Positions 1 through 6,820 of a DNA stretch of 34,793 bases are shown here, piece after piece. Source of the DNA: Prevotella sp. (GTDB lineage Bacteria; Bacteroidota; Bacteroidia; Bacteroidales; Bacteroidaceae); assembly GCA_016291085.1 (NCBI GenBank), contig JAEEVW010000037.1, positions 1 to 34,793 on the forward strand, in the 5' to 3' direction. Made by a program: the position numbers and the translations under genes. A model generated the notes under the pieces. That model ran no database searches, had not been told where the DNA came from, and was given only the letters and a program-made list of their open reading frames with translations. Each line of letters starts with the position of its first letter. Positions within the stretch are counted from its first letter, which is position 1.

Positions 1-229
1 TGTCGATCTTCACCGTGTTGCCGTTCAACACCTGCTCGCGCACGCACTTCACGAAGTCGATGAGGATACCGCAGATGCTGCCCTCGGAGAACATCGTGTT
101 GTGTTCCGCCATGTGATGAGCCATGTCCTGCACGCTCATCGTCTGTTTGTAACTCACGCGGGCGTAAAGCTTGCCCGCCTGCTCGGTTTCCGAATTCTCG
201 GCGACCTTACTCAAATAAAGTTCAATCAT
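1..229 (-). CDS. HU-like (IHF/HU-fold) DNA-binding protein, 3' part cut by window edge
   Basis: Reads on the minus strand from ATG at 229 and runs off the left end, giving 76 residues (MIELYLSKVAENSETEQAG, then a KLYARVSYKQTMSVQDMAHH segment and a CGILIDFVKCVREQVLNGNTVKI segment). The order of short strand, helix with MAHHMAEHN, helix ending in an LNGNTVKID turn matches the N-terminal half of Bacteroidetes HU-like proteins, which are usually longer than classical HU and often sit beside a lysis-type enzyme gene. It diverges from the micropeptide/holin-like/M15 genes at 456-1162 across an inverted-repeat spacer, so the two units probably form one cassette. The DNA-binding arm region is not in the window, so DNA binding itself is inferred from the family. 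Confidence 0.72.
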   Translation of the reverse strand, partial: MIELYLSKVAENSETEQAGKLYARVSYKQTMSVQDMAHHMAEHNTMFSEGSICGILIDFVKCVREQVLNGNTVKID

Positions 230-313
230 ACTTTTTTGTGTGTTTTTAAAATGTTAATAAATAGGGTTAATTGTGTGTGTATCATGGTATTAGATTACCT
301 CTTAATTACCCTA

Positions 314-321
314 CAAAGGTA
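314..321 (-). promoter_or_regulatory. -7 box of HU-like gene
   Basis: On the minus strand this reads TACCTTTG, a full match to the Bacteroidetes -7 consensus TAnnTTTG. No clear TTTG lies 19-21 bases upstream, only a T-rich stretch. The predicted transcript starts just inside the left arm of the inverted repeat and has a leader of about 75-80 bases. Confidence 0.6.
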
Positions 322-342
322 CGAAAAAAGTAGCCGAAAAAC

Positions 343-373
343 TTGCATATCTCGATATTTTTTAGTAACTTTG
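343..373 (+). promoter_or_regulatory. Promoter of micropeptide/holin-like/M15 operon
   Basis: TTGC at 343-346, then 19 bases, then TAACTTTG at 366-373, fitting the Bacteroidetes -33/-7 pattern. Transcription would start near 380 and run through the right arm of the inverted repeat, so this mRNA and the divergent HU-like mRNA begin with nearly the same leader sequence. Confidence 0.65.
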
Positions 374-455
374 CAATGTAGTTGAAAGGTAATCTAATAC
401 CATGACACACACACAATTAACCCTATTTATTCACACTTAAAAAACACACAACGTT

Positions 456-572
456 ATGAACAAAACAGTTAGAACATTGCTCAAGATTCTGGGTCACGTC
501 ATCGCCATTCTTCTGAGTGGCAAAGGTGAAAAGAACAAAAGTCAGAAGAACTATGGAAAACACACGCTTTAA
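456..572 (+). CDS. Smalltalk-like micropeptide, 38 residues
   Basis: ATG at 456 opens a 38-codon frame, MNKTVRTLLKILGHVIAILL followed by a lysine-rich tail ending YGKHTL. The basic start followed by a short hydrophobic helix is like the very short Bacteroidetes smalltalk proteins, which are found in the same HU-like/cell-wall-enzyme cassettes. It is the first gene after the promoter at 343-373 and immediately follows the inverted-repeat arm. The next gene starts inside it (ATG 553, 20-base overlap), which points to coupled translation. The tail is longer and more basic than the family norm, so the assignment is tentative. Function is unknown; a small membrane peptide is the likeliest reading. 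Confidence 0.5.
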   Translation: MNKTVRTLLKILGHVIAILLSGKGEKNKSQKNYGKHTL

Positions 573-777
573 AATCTCTCAGTACGCCTGTGCGGTGCTG
601 CTCATCGTGAGCAGCATTGCCCTGGTGGCTTATCAGGTCGTCATGATCGACGACGTGTCAAACGGTCTGCTGGTATATATCGCCCAGGCCTTCCTGCTCG
701 TTGCCAGCATCTTCGGCCTCGACTATTACGTAAAACTCATCACCCGAAAAATCAATGGAAAACACAAGACTCAGTAA
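553..777 (+). CDS. Holin-like two-helix membrane protein, 74 residues
   Basis: Starting at ATG 553, the protein has two hydrophobic helices at about residues 12-32 (CAVLLIVSSIALVAYQVVMI) and 39-60 (LLVYIAQAFLLVASIFGLDY), and a lysine-rich C-terminus. Size, two helices and position directly before a peptidoglycan-type peptidase resemble a phage holin, but no holin family is recognised by sequence, so this is inference from context. An upstream in-frame ATG at 517 would add 12 basic residues. I prefer 553 because the same start context (ATGGAAAACACA) begins the next gene. It overlaps the micropeptide by 20 bases and the M15 gene by 23 bases. Confidence 0.65.
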   Translation: MENTRFKISQYACAVLLIVSSIALVAYQVVMIDDVSNGLLVYIAQAFLLVASIFGLDYYVKLITRKINGKHKTQ

Positions 778-1162
778 TCATTTCACGCTGGAAGAATTCA
801 TTAACAGCAAAAAGTATCCCGACAACAAACCCTCGCTGCAGGTCGTGGCTAGTCTAACCTATGGCTGCCTGATGTTGTTAGAACCCGCCCGCGAGGCCAT
901 CGGCAGTCCCATTATCGTGAACAGCGGCTTCCGCAATCCCCGCGTCAATGCCCTCGTGGGTGGCGTCGCCGGTTCCCAGCACCTCGTTGGTCAGGCTGCC
1001 GACATCCGCCCCAAGAACCCCGCAAAGTTCCAACTATTGGTCGCATTCCTGAAGGCCCATGCCCTCACCGACCAGCTCCTAACCGGACGGGGCTGGCTCC
1101 ACATCTCGTGGGCTCCCTTCCGCCCGCCCCGCCACGATGTCCGCATCGGCTACTACAAATGA
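755..1162 (+). CDS. Peptidase M15 (D-Ala-D-Ala carboxypeptidase-like), endolysin-type
   Basis: 135 residues without a signal peptide. The zinc site is complete: SQHLVGQAAD gives H76 and D83, and WLHIS gives H116, the pattern of the M15A family (VanY/phage-endolysin type) that cuts peptide cross-links in peptidoglycan. The N-terminal HFTLEEFINS and NSGFRNPRVN segments are also typical of this family. Lack of an export signal together with the holin-like gene just upstream suggests a phage-style lysis pair or a domesticated copy. The start at 755 lies inside the preceding gene and uses ATGGAAAACACA, as that gene's own start does. A hairpin follows the stop codon. Confidence 0.88.
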   Translation: MENTRLSNHFTLEEFINSKKYPDNKPSLQVVASLTYGCLMLLEPAREAIGSPIIVNSGFRNPRVNALVGGVAGSQHLVGQAADIRPKNPAKFQLLVAFLKAHALTDQLLTGRGWLHISWAPFRPPRHDVRIGYYK

Positions 1163-1167
1163 CAACC

Positions 1168-1198
1168 ATCCCCGGGACTCGCCATGAATCTCGGGGAT
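1168..1198 (+). terminator. Hairpin after M15 gene
   Basis: ATCCCCG at 1168 pairs with CGGGGAT ending at 1198, with GA/TC extending the stem around one mismatch. No T-run follows, so a role in termination or in protecting the mRNA end is only likely, not certain. Confidence 0.5.
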
Positions 1199-1204
1199 AA
1201 AAGT

Positions 1205-1231
1205 ACACAAAAAGAACCGTCCCTTTTGTGT
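1205..1231. repeat. REP-like small palindrome
   Basis: ACACAAAA (1205-1212) pairs with TTTTGTGT (1224-1231) around a loop containing GAACCGTCCC. The GGGACGGTTC core with AAAAG flanks looks like the dispersed REP-type palindromes of many bacterial genomes. Copy number cannot be judged from one window. Confidence 0.4.
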
Positions 1232-1298
1232 TCTATCACAGCGTGCCTGTCACCCTGTGAGGTTTGGTCAACTCCTCTTTGTATTCGCTGCTCGAAAA

Positions 1299-1330
1299 TT
1301 TGGAGTTTTCGGTTTTATTTTGTAATTTTG
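1299..1330 (+). promoter_or_regulatory. Promoter of BspA-like gene
   Basis: TTTG at 1299-1302, 20 bases, TAATTTTG at 1323-1330: a full Bacteroidetes-type promoter, 34 bases before the ATG at 1365. The TTTG is embedded in AAAATTTGGAG, as at 21557. Confidence 0.8.
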
Positions 1331-1364
1331 CAGCCAGATATTACGAACTAAAACTTATACGAAG

Positions 1365-3158
1365 ATGAAAAAACTATTGCTATTATTCGTGATGATGCTA
1401 CTGCCGCTGGTGGCAAGTGCAGATGCTGTACTGATTGACGGCATCTATTATTTCTTGTACAATGAGGCAAAGACTGCCGAAGTATCAAGGAATCCGAATT
1501 ATGGTCAAACAGACTATTGTCAGGGTGATGTCACGATCCCTGAAACCGTCGTTTTCGATGGACAAACCTATAGCGTGACGGGCATAGGCGACTATGCTTT
1601 CGTGAATTGCAGCGGTATGACTTCCATTAACATTCCCAACAGTGTGACTTCTATTAGTACCGGTGCCTTCATGGGATGCACTGGCCTGACCACCATTGAC
1701 ATCCCCGATGGTGTGACTGTCATCAGCGACGCAGTTTTCGGACATTGCACCGGCCTGACATCCATTGACATTCCTGATGGCGTGACTTCCATCGGCTATC
1801 AATCTTTCGAATACTGCATCGGTCTGACCTCCATCACCATCCCGAACAGCGTGACTTCCATTGCCAATTATGCCTTCAACCAGTGTAGTGGTCTGACCTC
1901 TGTTGCTTTAGGCAGCAGAGTGACAACCATCGGTAATCAGGCTTTCTTTGAGTGCACCAGCCTGACTTCTATTGACATTCCTGATGGAGTGAGCAAAATA
2001 GGAGACTCTGCTTTTGCTGGCTGCACCAGCCTGACAACCGCAACAATCGGCAGCGGCTTGATCTCCGTCGGCAGTTATGCTTTCGGAGATTGCAAAAATC
2101 TTATATCCATTACGGTGGATGAAGCCAACCCGTATTTAAAGAGCGTCGACGGCATACTGATGAGTAAGGACGAAAGGGCACTCATGGTATATCCCGCAGG
2201 CAAGACCGAAACATCTTACTCTATCCCCAACAGTGTGACTCTCATCGGCGATTATGCTTTCGTTAGTTGTATTAACCTAACCTCCGTCACCATCCCCAAC
2301 GGCGTGATTGTCATCGGTGAAGGTGCCTTCGCTAGTTGCAGAAGCTTAACCTCCATTGACATCCCCAGCAGCACGACTTTAATCGGTCAGAACGCCTTCA
2401 ATTGGTGTAACAGCTTGACCGCTATTACGGTGGACAACGCCAATACGGCATACAAGAGTGTCGAGGGCGTGCTGATGAGCAAGGACGGAACGACACTCAT
2501 CGTATATCCCGGTGGCAAGACCGCCACAGAATTCTCCATTCCTAACGGAGTAACAAGCATAGCAAGCTCTGCTTTTGGGGGCTGCATCAATCTGATAACC
2601 GTAACCATTCCCAACACCGTGACATCCATCGGTGACAATGCTTTCATTGGATGTAGCGGTCTGACCTCCATAGCCATTCCTGAAGGTGTAACTGTTATTA
2701 ACGCGTTAACTTTCAATTCATGTACCAGCCTGGCTAAAGTGATTATTCCTAGTACTGTCACCTCCATCGGAATGATGGCTTTCGCAGGGTGCAACCTGTC
2801 AGATGTCTATTGTTATGCAGAGCAAATTCCGGCGACACAAACATGGGATTATGTCTTCTCTTGGTCTAACCAGGAAAACGCCACATTGCACGTTCCGGCA
2901 TCGGCAATCGAAAGCTATAAGGTAACAAAACCCTGGAGCGATTTCGGTAGCATCGTGGAGTTGGCTCCCACGACTCCTGGCGACGTAAACGGCGACAGCG
3001 AGACGAATGTCGGCGACATCGTGACGGTCTGCAACGTCATGGCCGGTAACAGCACCGTCGACCCGCAGCTGGCTGACGTGAATAAAGACGGCGAAGTGAA
3101 CGTCGGCGACATCGTCACCATCTGTAACATCATGGCGGGAAAGAACAACGCCGAGTAA
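1365..3158 (+). CDS. BspA-like leucine-rich-repeat secreted protein with dockerin-like tail
   Basis: 597 residues with a classic signal peptide (about residues 1-19, cut near VASADA). Residues about 50-510 are tandem repeats of the Treponema/BspA type (LRR_5), with the recurring core F..C.GLTSI.IP.SVTSIG..AF. The solenoid is interrupted twice by a related insert, ITVDxANxxxxSVxGxLMSKD, near residues 250 and 355. The last about 60 residues hold two EF-hand-like loops (DVNGDSETNVGD and DVNKDGEVNVGD), each followed by IVT.CN.MAG. This resembles a type I dockerin pair and is common at the C-termini of Prevotella surface proteins. Such proteins are linked to adhesion in relatives (BspA of Tannerella). 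It has its own promoter, and no terminator is evident before the next promoter. Confidence 0.9.
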   Translation: MKKLLLLFVMMLLPLVASADAVLIDGIYYFLYNEAKTAEVSRNPNYGQTDYCQGDVTIPETVVFDGQTYSVTGIGDYAFVNCSGMTSINIPNSVTSISTGAFMGCTGLTTIDIPDGVTVISDAVFGHCTGLTSIDIPDGVTSIGYQSFEYCIGLTSITIPNSVTSIANYAFNQCSGLTSVALGSRVTTIGNQAFFECTSLTSIDIPDGVSKIGDSAFAGCTSLTTATIGSGLISVGSYAFGDCKNLISITVDEANPYLKSVDGILMSKDERALMVYPAGKTETSYSIPNSVTLIGDYAFVSCINLTSVTIPNGVIVIGEGAFASCRSLTSIDIPSSTTLIGQNAFNWCNSLTAITVDNANTAYKSVEGVLMSKDGTTLIVYPGGKTATEFSIPNGVTSIASSAFGGCINLITVTIPNTVTSIGDNAFIGCSGLTSIAIPEGVTVINALTFNSCTSLAKVIIPSTVTSIGMMAFAGCNLSDVYCYAEQIPATQTWDYVFSWSNQENATLHVPASAIESYKVTKPWSDFGSIVELAPTTPGDVNGDSETNVGDIVTVCNVMAGNSTVDPQLADVNKDGEVNVGDIVTICNIMAGKNNAE

Positions 3159-3195
3159 GAGGCATTACACTCCCGTTCAGAAAATTCCAAATAAA

Positions 3196-3227
3196 TTTGG
3201 CTTTTTGCTCGCTTATTCGTACCTTTG
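3196..3227 (+). promoter_or_regulatory. Promoter of DUF4923 gene (conserved spacer type)
   Basis: TTTG at 3196-3199, 20 bases, TACCTTTG at 3220-3227. The spacer TTTTTGCTCGCTTATTCG is shared almost letter for letter with the promoters at 33794-33824 and 18730-18760. The start codon is 17 bases after the -7 box. Confidence 0.85.
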
Positions 3228-3244
3228 CATAAAAATTTGAGAAT

Positions 3245-3871
3245 ATGAGAAAGATTCTGTTATTGTTTTTTGCTGTGTTGGTGGTGACGACAGGTCGTGC
3301 ACAGACGGTGAAAGAGGTGAGGGACAGCGTGAAAGCTGCCACGAAAGCAGGTAGCATCAAGAAAATGGCCTCGACGGTAAAGGGTGCCTTTGCTGCCAAG
3401 TCGGCAGAGGCTGAACAGCTCGTCGACACGTGGGTGTATGTAGAGCCCGCCGTGCTTTCCACGTCGAACAGGATGCTGCGCAAGATGGCTGGTAACGCTG
3501 TTGCCGGGAAAGTGGAGAAAATGATACGCGACAATTACGAACGTGCCAATTTGAACTCGCAAAATACTTTCTACACGTTTAACAGCAATGGTACCTTCAG
3601 CCGTTCCCTGGCAGGGAAATCGGTTTCCGGAACTTGGATGACATCTGGAGAACAGGTCATGCTGGCGGTAAAGAATGTGCAGATTTCGGCCATGACGTCG
3701 CATTTGGAAAAAGACACGCTGATACTTGTCGCAGATTTGTCGAAGACCTTAGGGGAAATCCAGGAACTTGGCGGTTACTCGGACACGAAGACAAATAAGA
3801 CTTTATTTAAACTTGCGAAGAACATCAAAGGCCTGAAAATCGGCTTCATGCTGGCTCGCAGAAAACGCTGA
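3245..3871 (+). CDS. DUF4923-family lipocalin-like exported protein
   Basis: 208 residues. It has a signal peptide (MRKILLLFFAVLVVTTGRA, cut before QT), then an Ala/Lys-rich linker. A domain from about residue 55 starts LVDTWVYVEPAVL and continues NTFYTFNSNGTFSRSLAGKS and VSGTWMTSGEQVMLAV. That layout (W near the start, a TFTF.SNGTF strand pair, then G.W/Y) is the DUF4923 pattern, a Bacteroidetes family of periplasmic or outer-membrane proteins of unknown role with a calycin-like fold. It has its own promoter. cstA follows after 53 bases with no visible terminator, so read-through into the next operon is possible. Confidence 0.78.
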   Translation: MRKILLLFFAVLVVTTGRAQTVKEVRDSVKAATKAGSIKKMASTVKGAFAAKSAEAEQLVDTWVYVEPAVLSTSNRMLRKMAGNAVAGKVEKMIRDNYERANLNSQNTFYTFNSNGTFSRSLAGKSVSGTWMTSGEQVMLAVKNVQISAMTSHLEKDTLILVADLSKTLGEIQELGGYSDTKTNKTLFKLAKNIKGLKIGFMLARRKR

Positions 3872-3924
3872 AAAGCCAGCCGGTGATTGGTGGATAGGGA
3901 TATAGATTAATAAAAAGATAAGAA

Positions 3925-5391
3925 ATGATTTCATTTGTATTGAGCCTGGTGGCTCTCGTTTTAGGTTATCTGCTTTACGGTCGCTTTGTGGAGCGTGTTT
4001 TTGCGCCCGATGACCGTGTGACACCCGCCGTAGCCAAAGCCGACGGTGTCGACTACTTGGTGCTTCCTTCCTGGAAGATCTTCATGATCCAGTTTCTGAA
4101 CATTGCCGGCACGGGTCCTATCTTCGGTGCCATCATGGGTGCGATGTTTGGTCCTGCAGCTTATCTCTGGATAGTGTTGGGCTGTATCTTCGCCGGTTCG
4201 GTTCACGATTATTTCTCAGGCATGTTGTCGATGCGCCACGATGGTGCCAACCAGCCTGAGATTATCGGTAGCTATCTGGGTAACACCACCAAGCAGGTGA
4301 TGCTGGTGTTTACGGTTTTCCTGCTGATGATGGTTGGTGCGGTGTTTGTGTTCAGTCCCGCCAAGATTCTTGGCGATATGTGGGAACCTGCTGCCGTTGT
4401 GGAGAGTGCAGGAAAATATACCTTCTGGATTGTAGTCATCTTCATCTACTACATCGTTGCCACGATGCTGCCTATCGACAAGATTATCGGTAAGATATAT
4501 CCCTTGTTTGCCTTCTCGCTGCTCTTCATGGCTGCCGCCCTGACGGTGGTGTTGTTCGTGAAGTGGCCTTCTATCCCTGAGGTTTGGGAGGGATTGAGCA
4601 CAGAAGCCATGACGCCGAAGAATATCTTCCCATGTCTGTTTATCACCATTGCCTGTGGCGCTATCAGTGGTTTCCACGCCACGCAGAGCCCGTTGATGGC
4701 CCGTTGTCTGAAGAGTGAGAAGATGGGTCGTCCTATCTTCTACGGTGCTATGATTACCGAGGGTATCGTTGCGCTGATTTGGGCTACGGTAGCCATGTAT
4801 TTCTTCTATAACGATCCCACGCCAGGCTATCAGCTGGTAGCTGGAGGAGAGGCTGTTGTGAAGGATGCACCCTCTATCGTCAACGTGATATGTAACGACT
4901 GGCTGGGTGTGTTTGGTGGTATCCTGGCGCTGCTGGGCGTTGTTGCAGCACCTATCACCAGCGGCGATACGGCTTTACGCTCATGCCGACTCATCATTGC
5001 CGACTTTGTGAAGCTGGAGCAGAAGTCTATCCGCAAGCGCCTGTATATCTGTATCCCGCTGTTTGCTGCTGTCATCGCCCTGCTCATTTGGCAGATGTCC
5101 GACAAAGAGGGCTTCGGTAAGATTTGGAGCTGGTTTGGCTGGAGCAACCAGACGCTCTCAGTATTTATGCTGTGGGCTGTAACGGTATATCTGGTCCGCC
5201 AGAAGAAACCATACTTCATCACCCTGATTCCTGCCATCTTTATGACGATAGTCTGCACTACATTCCTGCTGAGCGAGCAGGTGTTCAGCCTCGAACTGCA
5301 GTATGCGTTGATGATTGCTGCTGCTACGGGTGTAGTGGCCATAGTATGGTTCTGTCTGTGGTACAAAAAAGCATTAAACGTTAAAGATTAA
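3925..5391 (+). CDS. cstA: CstA family carbon-starvation peptide/pyruvate transporter
   Basis: 488 residues, almost entirely membrane helices. The N-terminal part carries the CstA signature (FLNIAGTGPIFGAIMGAMFG, GCIFAGSVHDYFSGMLSMRH), and further on are FHATQSPLMARCL and APITSGDTALRSCR, all strongly conserved in the family. It is shorter than the roughly 700-residue Escherichia coli CstA but matches the usual Bacteroidetes length. Family members import peptides or pyruvate when carbon is scarce; the substrate here is unknown. It is the first gene of a tight run with the barrel protein, nadC and the M23 gene. No clear TAnnTTTG lies right upstream, so transcription may come from the DUF4923 promoter. 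Confidence 0.93.
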   Translation: MISFVLSLVALVLGYLLYGRFVERVFAPDDRVTPAVAKADGVDYLVLPSWKIFMIQFLNIAGTGPIFGAIMGAMFGPAAYLWIVLGCIFAGSVHDYFSGMLSMRHDGANQPEIIGSYLGNTTKQVMLVFTVFLLMMVGAVFVFSPAKILGDMWEPAAVVESAGKYTFWIVVIFIYYIVATMLPIDKIIGKIYPLFAFSLLFMAAALTVVLFVKWPSIPEVWEGLSTEAMTPKNIFPCLFITIACGAISGFHATQSPLMARCLKSEKMGRPIFYGAMITEGIVALIWATVAMYFFYNDPTPGYQLVAGGEAVVKDAPSIVNVICNDWLGVFGGILALLGVVAAPITSGDTALRSCRLIIADFVKLEQKSIRKRLYICIPLFAAVIALLIWQMSDKEGFGKIWSWFGWSNQTLSVFMLWAVTVYLVRQKKPYFITLIPAIFMTIVCTTFLLSEQVFSLELQYALMIAAATGVVAIVWFCLWYKKALNVKD

Positions 5392-5415
5392 ACAATAAAC
5401 ATTAAACATATTCAT

Positions 5416-5907
5416 ATGAAGAGAATTGCATTCATTATCATGGCGCTGGTGATGGCTGTTGCTGCCAACGCACAGTTTGAAAAAGGTAAGGGTTATATCG
5501 GTGCGTCGATGTCGGGTATTGACATCAGCAACCAGACCAAGGAATTCCATCTGGGTCTGAACGGTCAGTTGGGTTATATGTTTCAGGACGACCTGATGGC
5601 TCTTGGCCAGGTGGGCTGGGATCATTGGGACAAGAGCGGCGACAGCTTCGTGCTTGGTGCCGGAGCCCGTTACTATATCGAGCAGAACGGCCTGTATCTG
5701 GGTGCTGGATTGAAGTATAAGCACGCTGATCACTACGACGACCTGTTGCCTGGTGTGCAGTTGGGCTATGCTTTCTTCCTGGGACGCACGGTGACCCTTG
5801 AACCCGAGATCTATTTCGACCTGTCGACCAAGAAGTTCGACTACACGTGCTATGGCCTGCGTGTGGGAATCGGTGTGTATCTGTTTAAGAGTCAGTACAA
5901 GAAATAG
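5416..5907 (+). CDS. Small outer-membrane beta-barrel protein
   Basis: 163 residues. The signal peptide is MKRIAFIIMALVMAVAANA, cut before QFEKGKGYIG. The rest is alternating amphipathic strands rich in Gly, Tyr and Phe (GYIGASMSG, LGLNGQLGYMF, FVLGAGARYYIE, LYLGAGLKYKH, LRVGIGVYLFK), typical of an 8-strand OmpX/OmpW or porin-family barrel ending in an aromatic-rich last strand. It lies 24 bases after cstA and 31 bases before nadC. Function is unknown beyond an outer-membrane location. The 24-base spacer before it is AT-rich filler with repeated AAACATTAAAC-like words. Confidence 0.8.
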   Translation: MKRIAFIIMALVMAVAANAQFEKGKGYIGASMSGIDISNQTKEFHLGLNGQLGYMFQDDLMALGQVGWDHWDKSGDSFVLGAGARYYIEQNGLYLGAGLKYKHADHYDDLLPGVQLGYAFFLGRTVTLEPEIYFDLSTKKFDYTCYGLRVGIGVYLFKSQYKK

Positions 5908-5938
5908 TTGAGAGTTTAGAGTTAAAAGATAAGGGCTT

Positions 5939-6820
5939 ATGTTAAGTATTGATTTCTACAGACCCAATTACGACATGGATGTCAAAGAGCTGGTTGACAG
6001 ACTGATTGACTTGTCGTTTGCCGAAGATATCGGCGATGGTGACCACACCACATTGTGCTGTATTCCCGAGAGTGCTATGGGCAAGAGCCACTTGCTGATC
6101 AAGGAAGACGGCATCTTGGCAGGTGTAGAGGTTGCCAAGGAAGTGTTCCACCGTTTCGACCCCGAGATGCAAGTCGAGGTGTTGATGGGTGACGGAACGC
6201 GCGTGAAGAAGGGCGACATTGCAATGGTGGTGACGGGTAAGGTTCGCTCGTTGTTGCAGACGGAGCGCCTGATGCTGAACATCATGCAGCGCATGAGTGG
6301 TATTGCCACCATGACCGACAAGTATGTGCAGCACCTGAAAGGTACCAAGACCCGTGTGCTGGATACGCGCAAGACCACTCCCGGTATGCGTATGCTGGAG
6401 AAGCAGGCAGTGAAGATTGGTGGCGGTTGCAACCATCGCATCGGACTCTTCGACATGATTCTGCTGAAGGACAACCATGTGGACTTTGCAGGAGGTATCG
6501 TCAATGCCATCGACCGTTGCCATAAGTACCTGGACGAGAAGGGTTTGAAGCTGAAGATTGAAATAGAGGTTCGCTCGTTCGATGAGTTGCAGCAGGTGCT
6601 GGATCACGGTGGCGTAGACCGTATCATGCTCGACAACTTCAGTGTGCCCGATACGAAGAAGGCTGTGGATATCATTGCCGGACGTTACGAAACAGAATCC
6701 AGCGGTGGCATCACGTTCGATACCATTCGCGACTATGCCGAGCAGGGTGTCGACTTCATCTCGGTGGGTGCGCTGACTCACTCGGTGAAGGGACTGGATA
6801 TGAGCTTTAAGGCATGCTAA
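5939..6820 (+). CDS. nadC: Nicotinate-nucleotide diphosphorylase (quinolinate phosphoribosyltransferase)
   Basis: 293 residues, full length. It converts quinolinate and PRPP to nicotinate mononucleotide in de novo NAD synthesis. Family signatures are all present: DIGDGDHTT near residue 31, RMSGIAT at 118, LDTRKTTPGMR at 141, GGGCNHRIGL at 161 and LLKDNH at 175, then IEIEVRSFDEL and DRIMLDNFS, and SVGALTHSVKGLDMSFK at the end. An alternative start at the second Met (position 5975) would remove 12 residues and may be the true one, since conservation begins at MDVKELVDRL. The gene overlaps the next by 7 bases, so the two are probably translated together. nadA and nadB are not in the window. Confidence 0.96.
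   Translation: MLSIDFYRPNYDMDVKELVDRLIDLSFAEDIGDGDHTTLCCIPESAMGKSHLLIKEDGILAGVEVAKEVFHRFDPEMQVEVLMGDGTRVKKGDIAMVVTGKVRSLLQTERLMLNIMQRMSGIATMTDKYVQHLKGTKTRVLDTRKTTPGMRMLEKQAVKIGGGCNHRIGLFDMILLKDNHVDFAGGIVNAIDRCHKYLDEKGLKLKIEIEVRSFDELQQVLDHGGVDRIMLDNFSVPDTKKAVDIIAGRYETESSGGITFDTIRDYAEQGVDFISVGALTHSVKGLDMSFKAC

Larger units (their letters stand above)
238..449. repeat. 63-base inverted repeat around divergent promoters
   Basis: Arms 238-300 and 387-449 are each 63 bases and match in reverse complement at 59 positions. The inner 18 bases (CATGGTATTAGATTACCT) match exactly, as does a long block around GGGTTAATTGTGTG. The centre, 301-386, holds a TAnnTTTG box in each direction, so the arms are the 5' leaders of the two divergent transcripts. 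The outer ends stop 9 bases short of the HU-like start and 6 bases short of the micropeptide start. Confidence 0.92.

Noticed and set aside
101..385. Plus-strand 94-codon frame at the left edge.
   Set aside because: It runs antisense to the HU-like gene and through the inverted-repeat spacer, with no coding character.
238..449. The inverted repeat as an on/off phase-variation switch.
   Set aside because: The centre has a promoter in each direction, so inversion would leave both genes with a promoter; no recombinase gene is visible. Kept only as one possibility to test.
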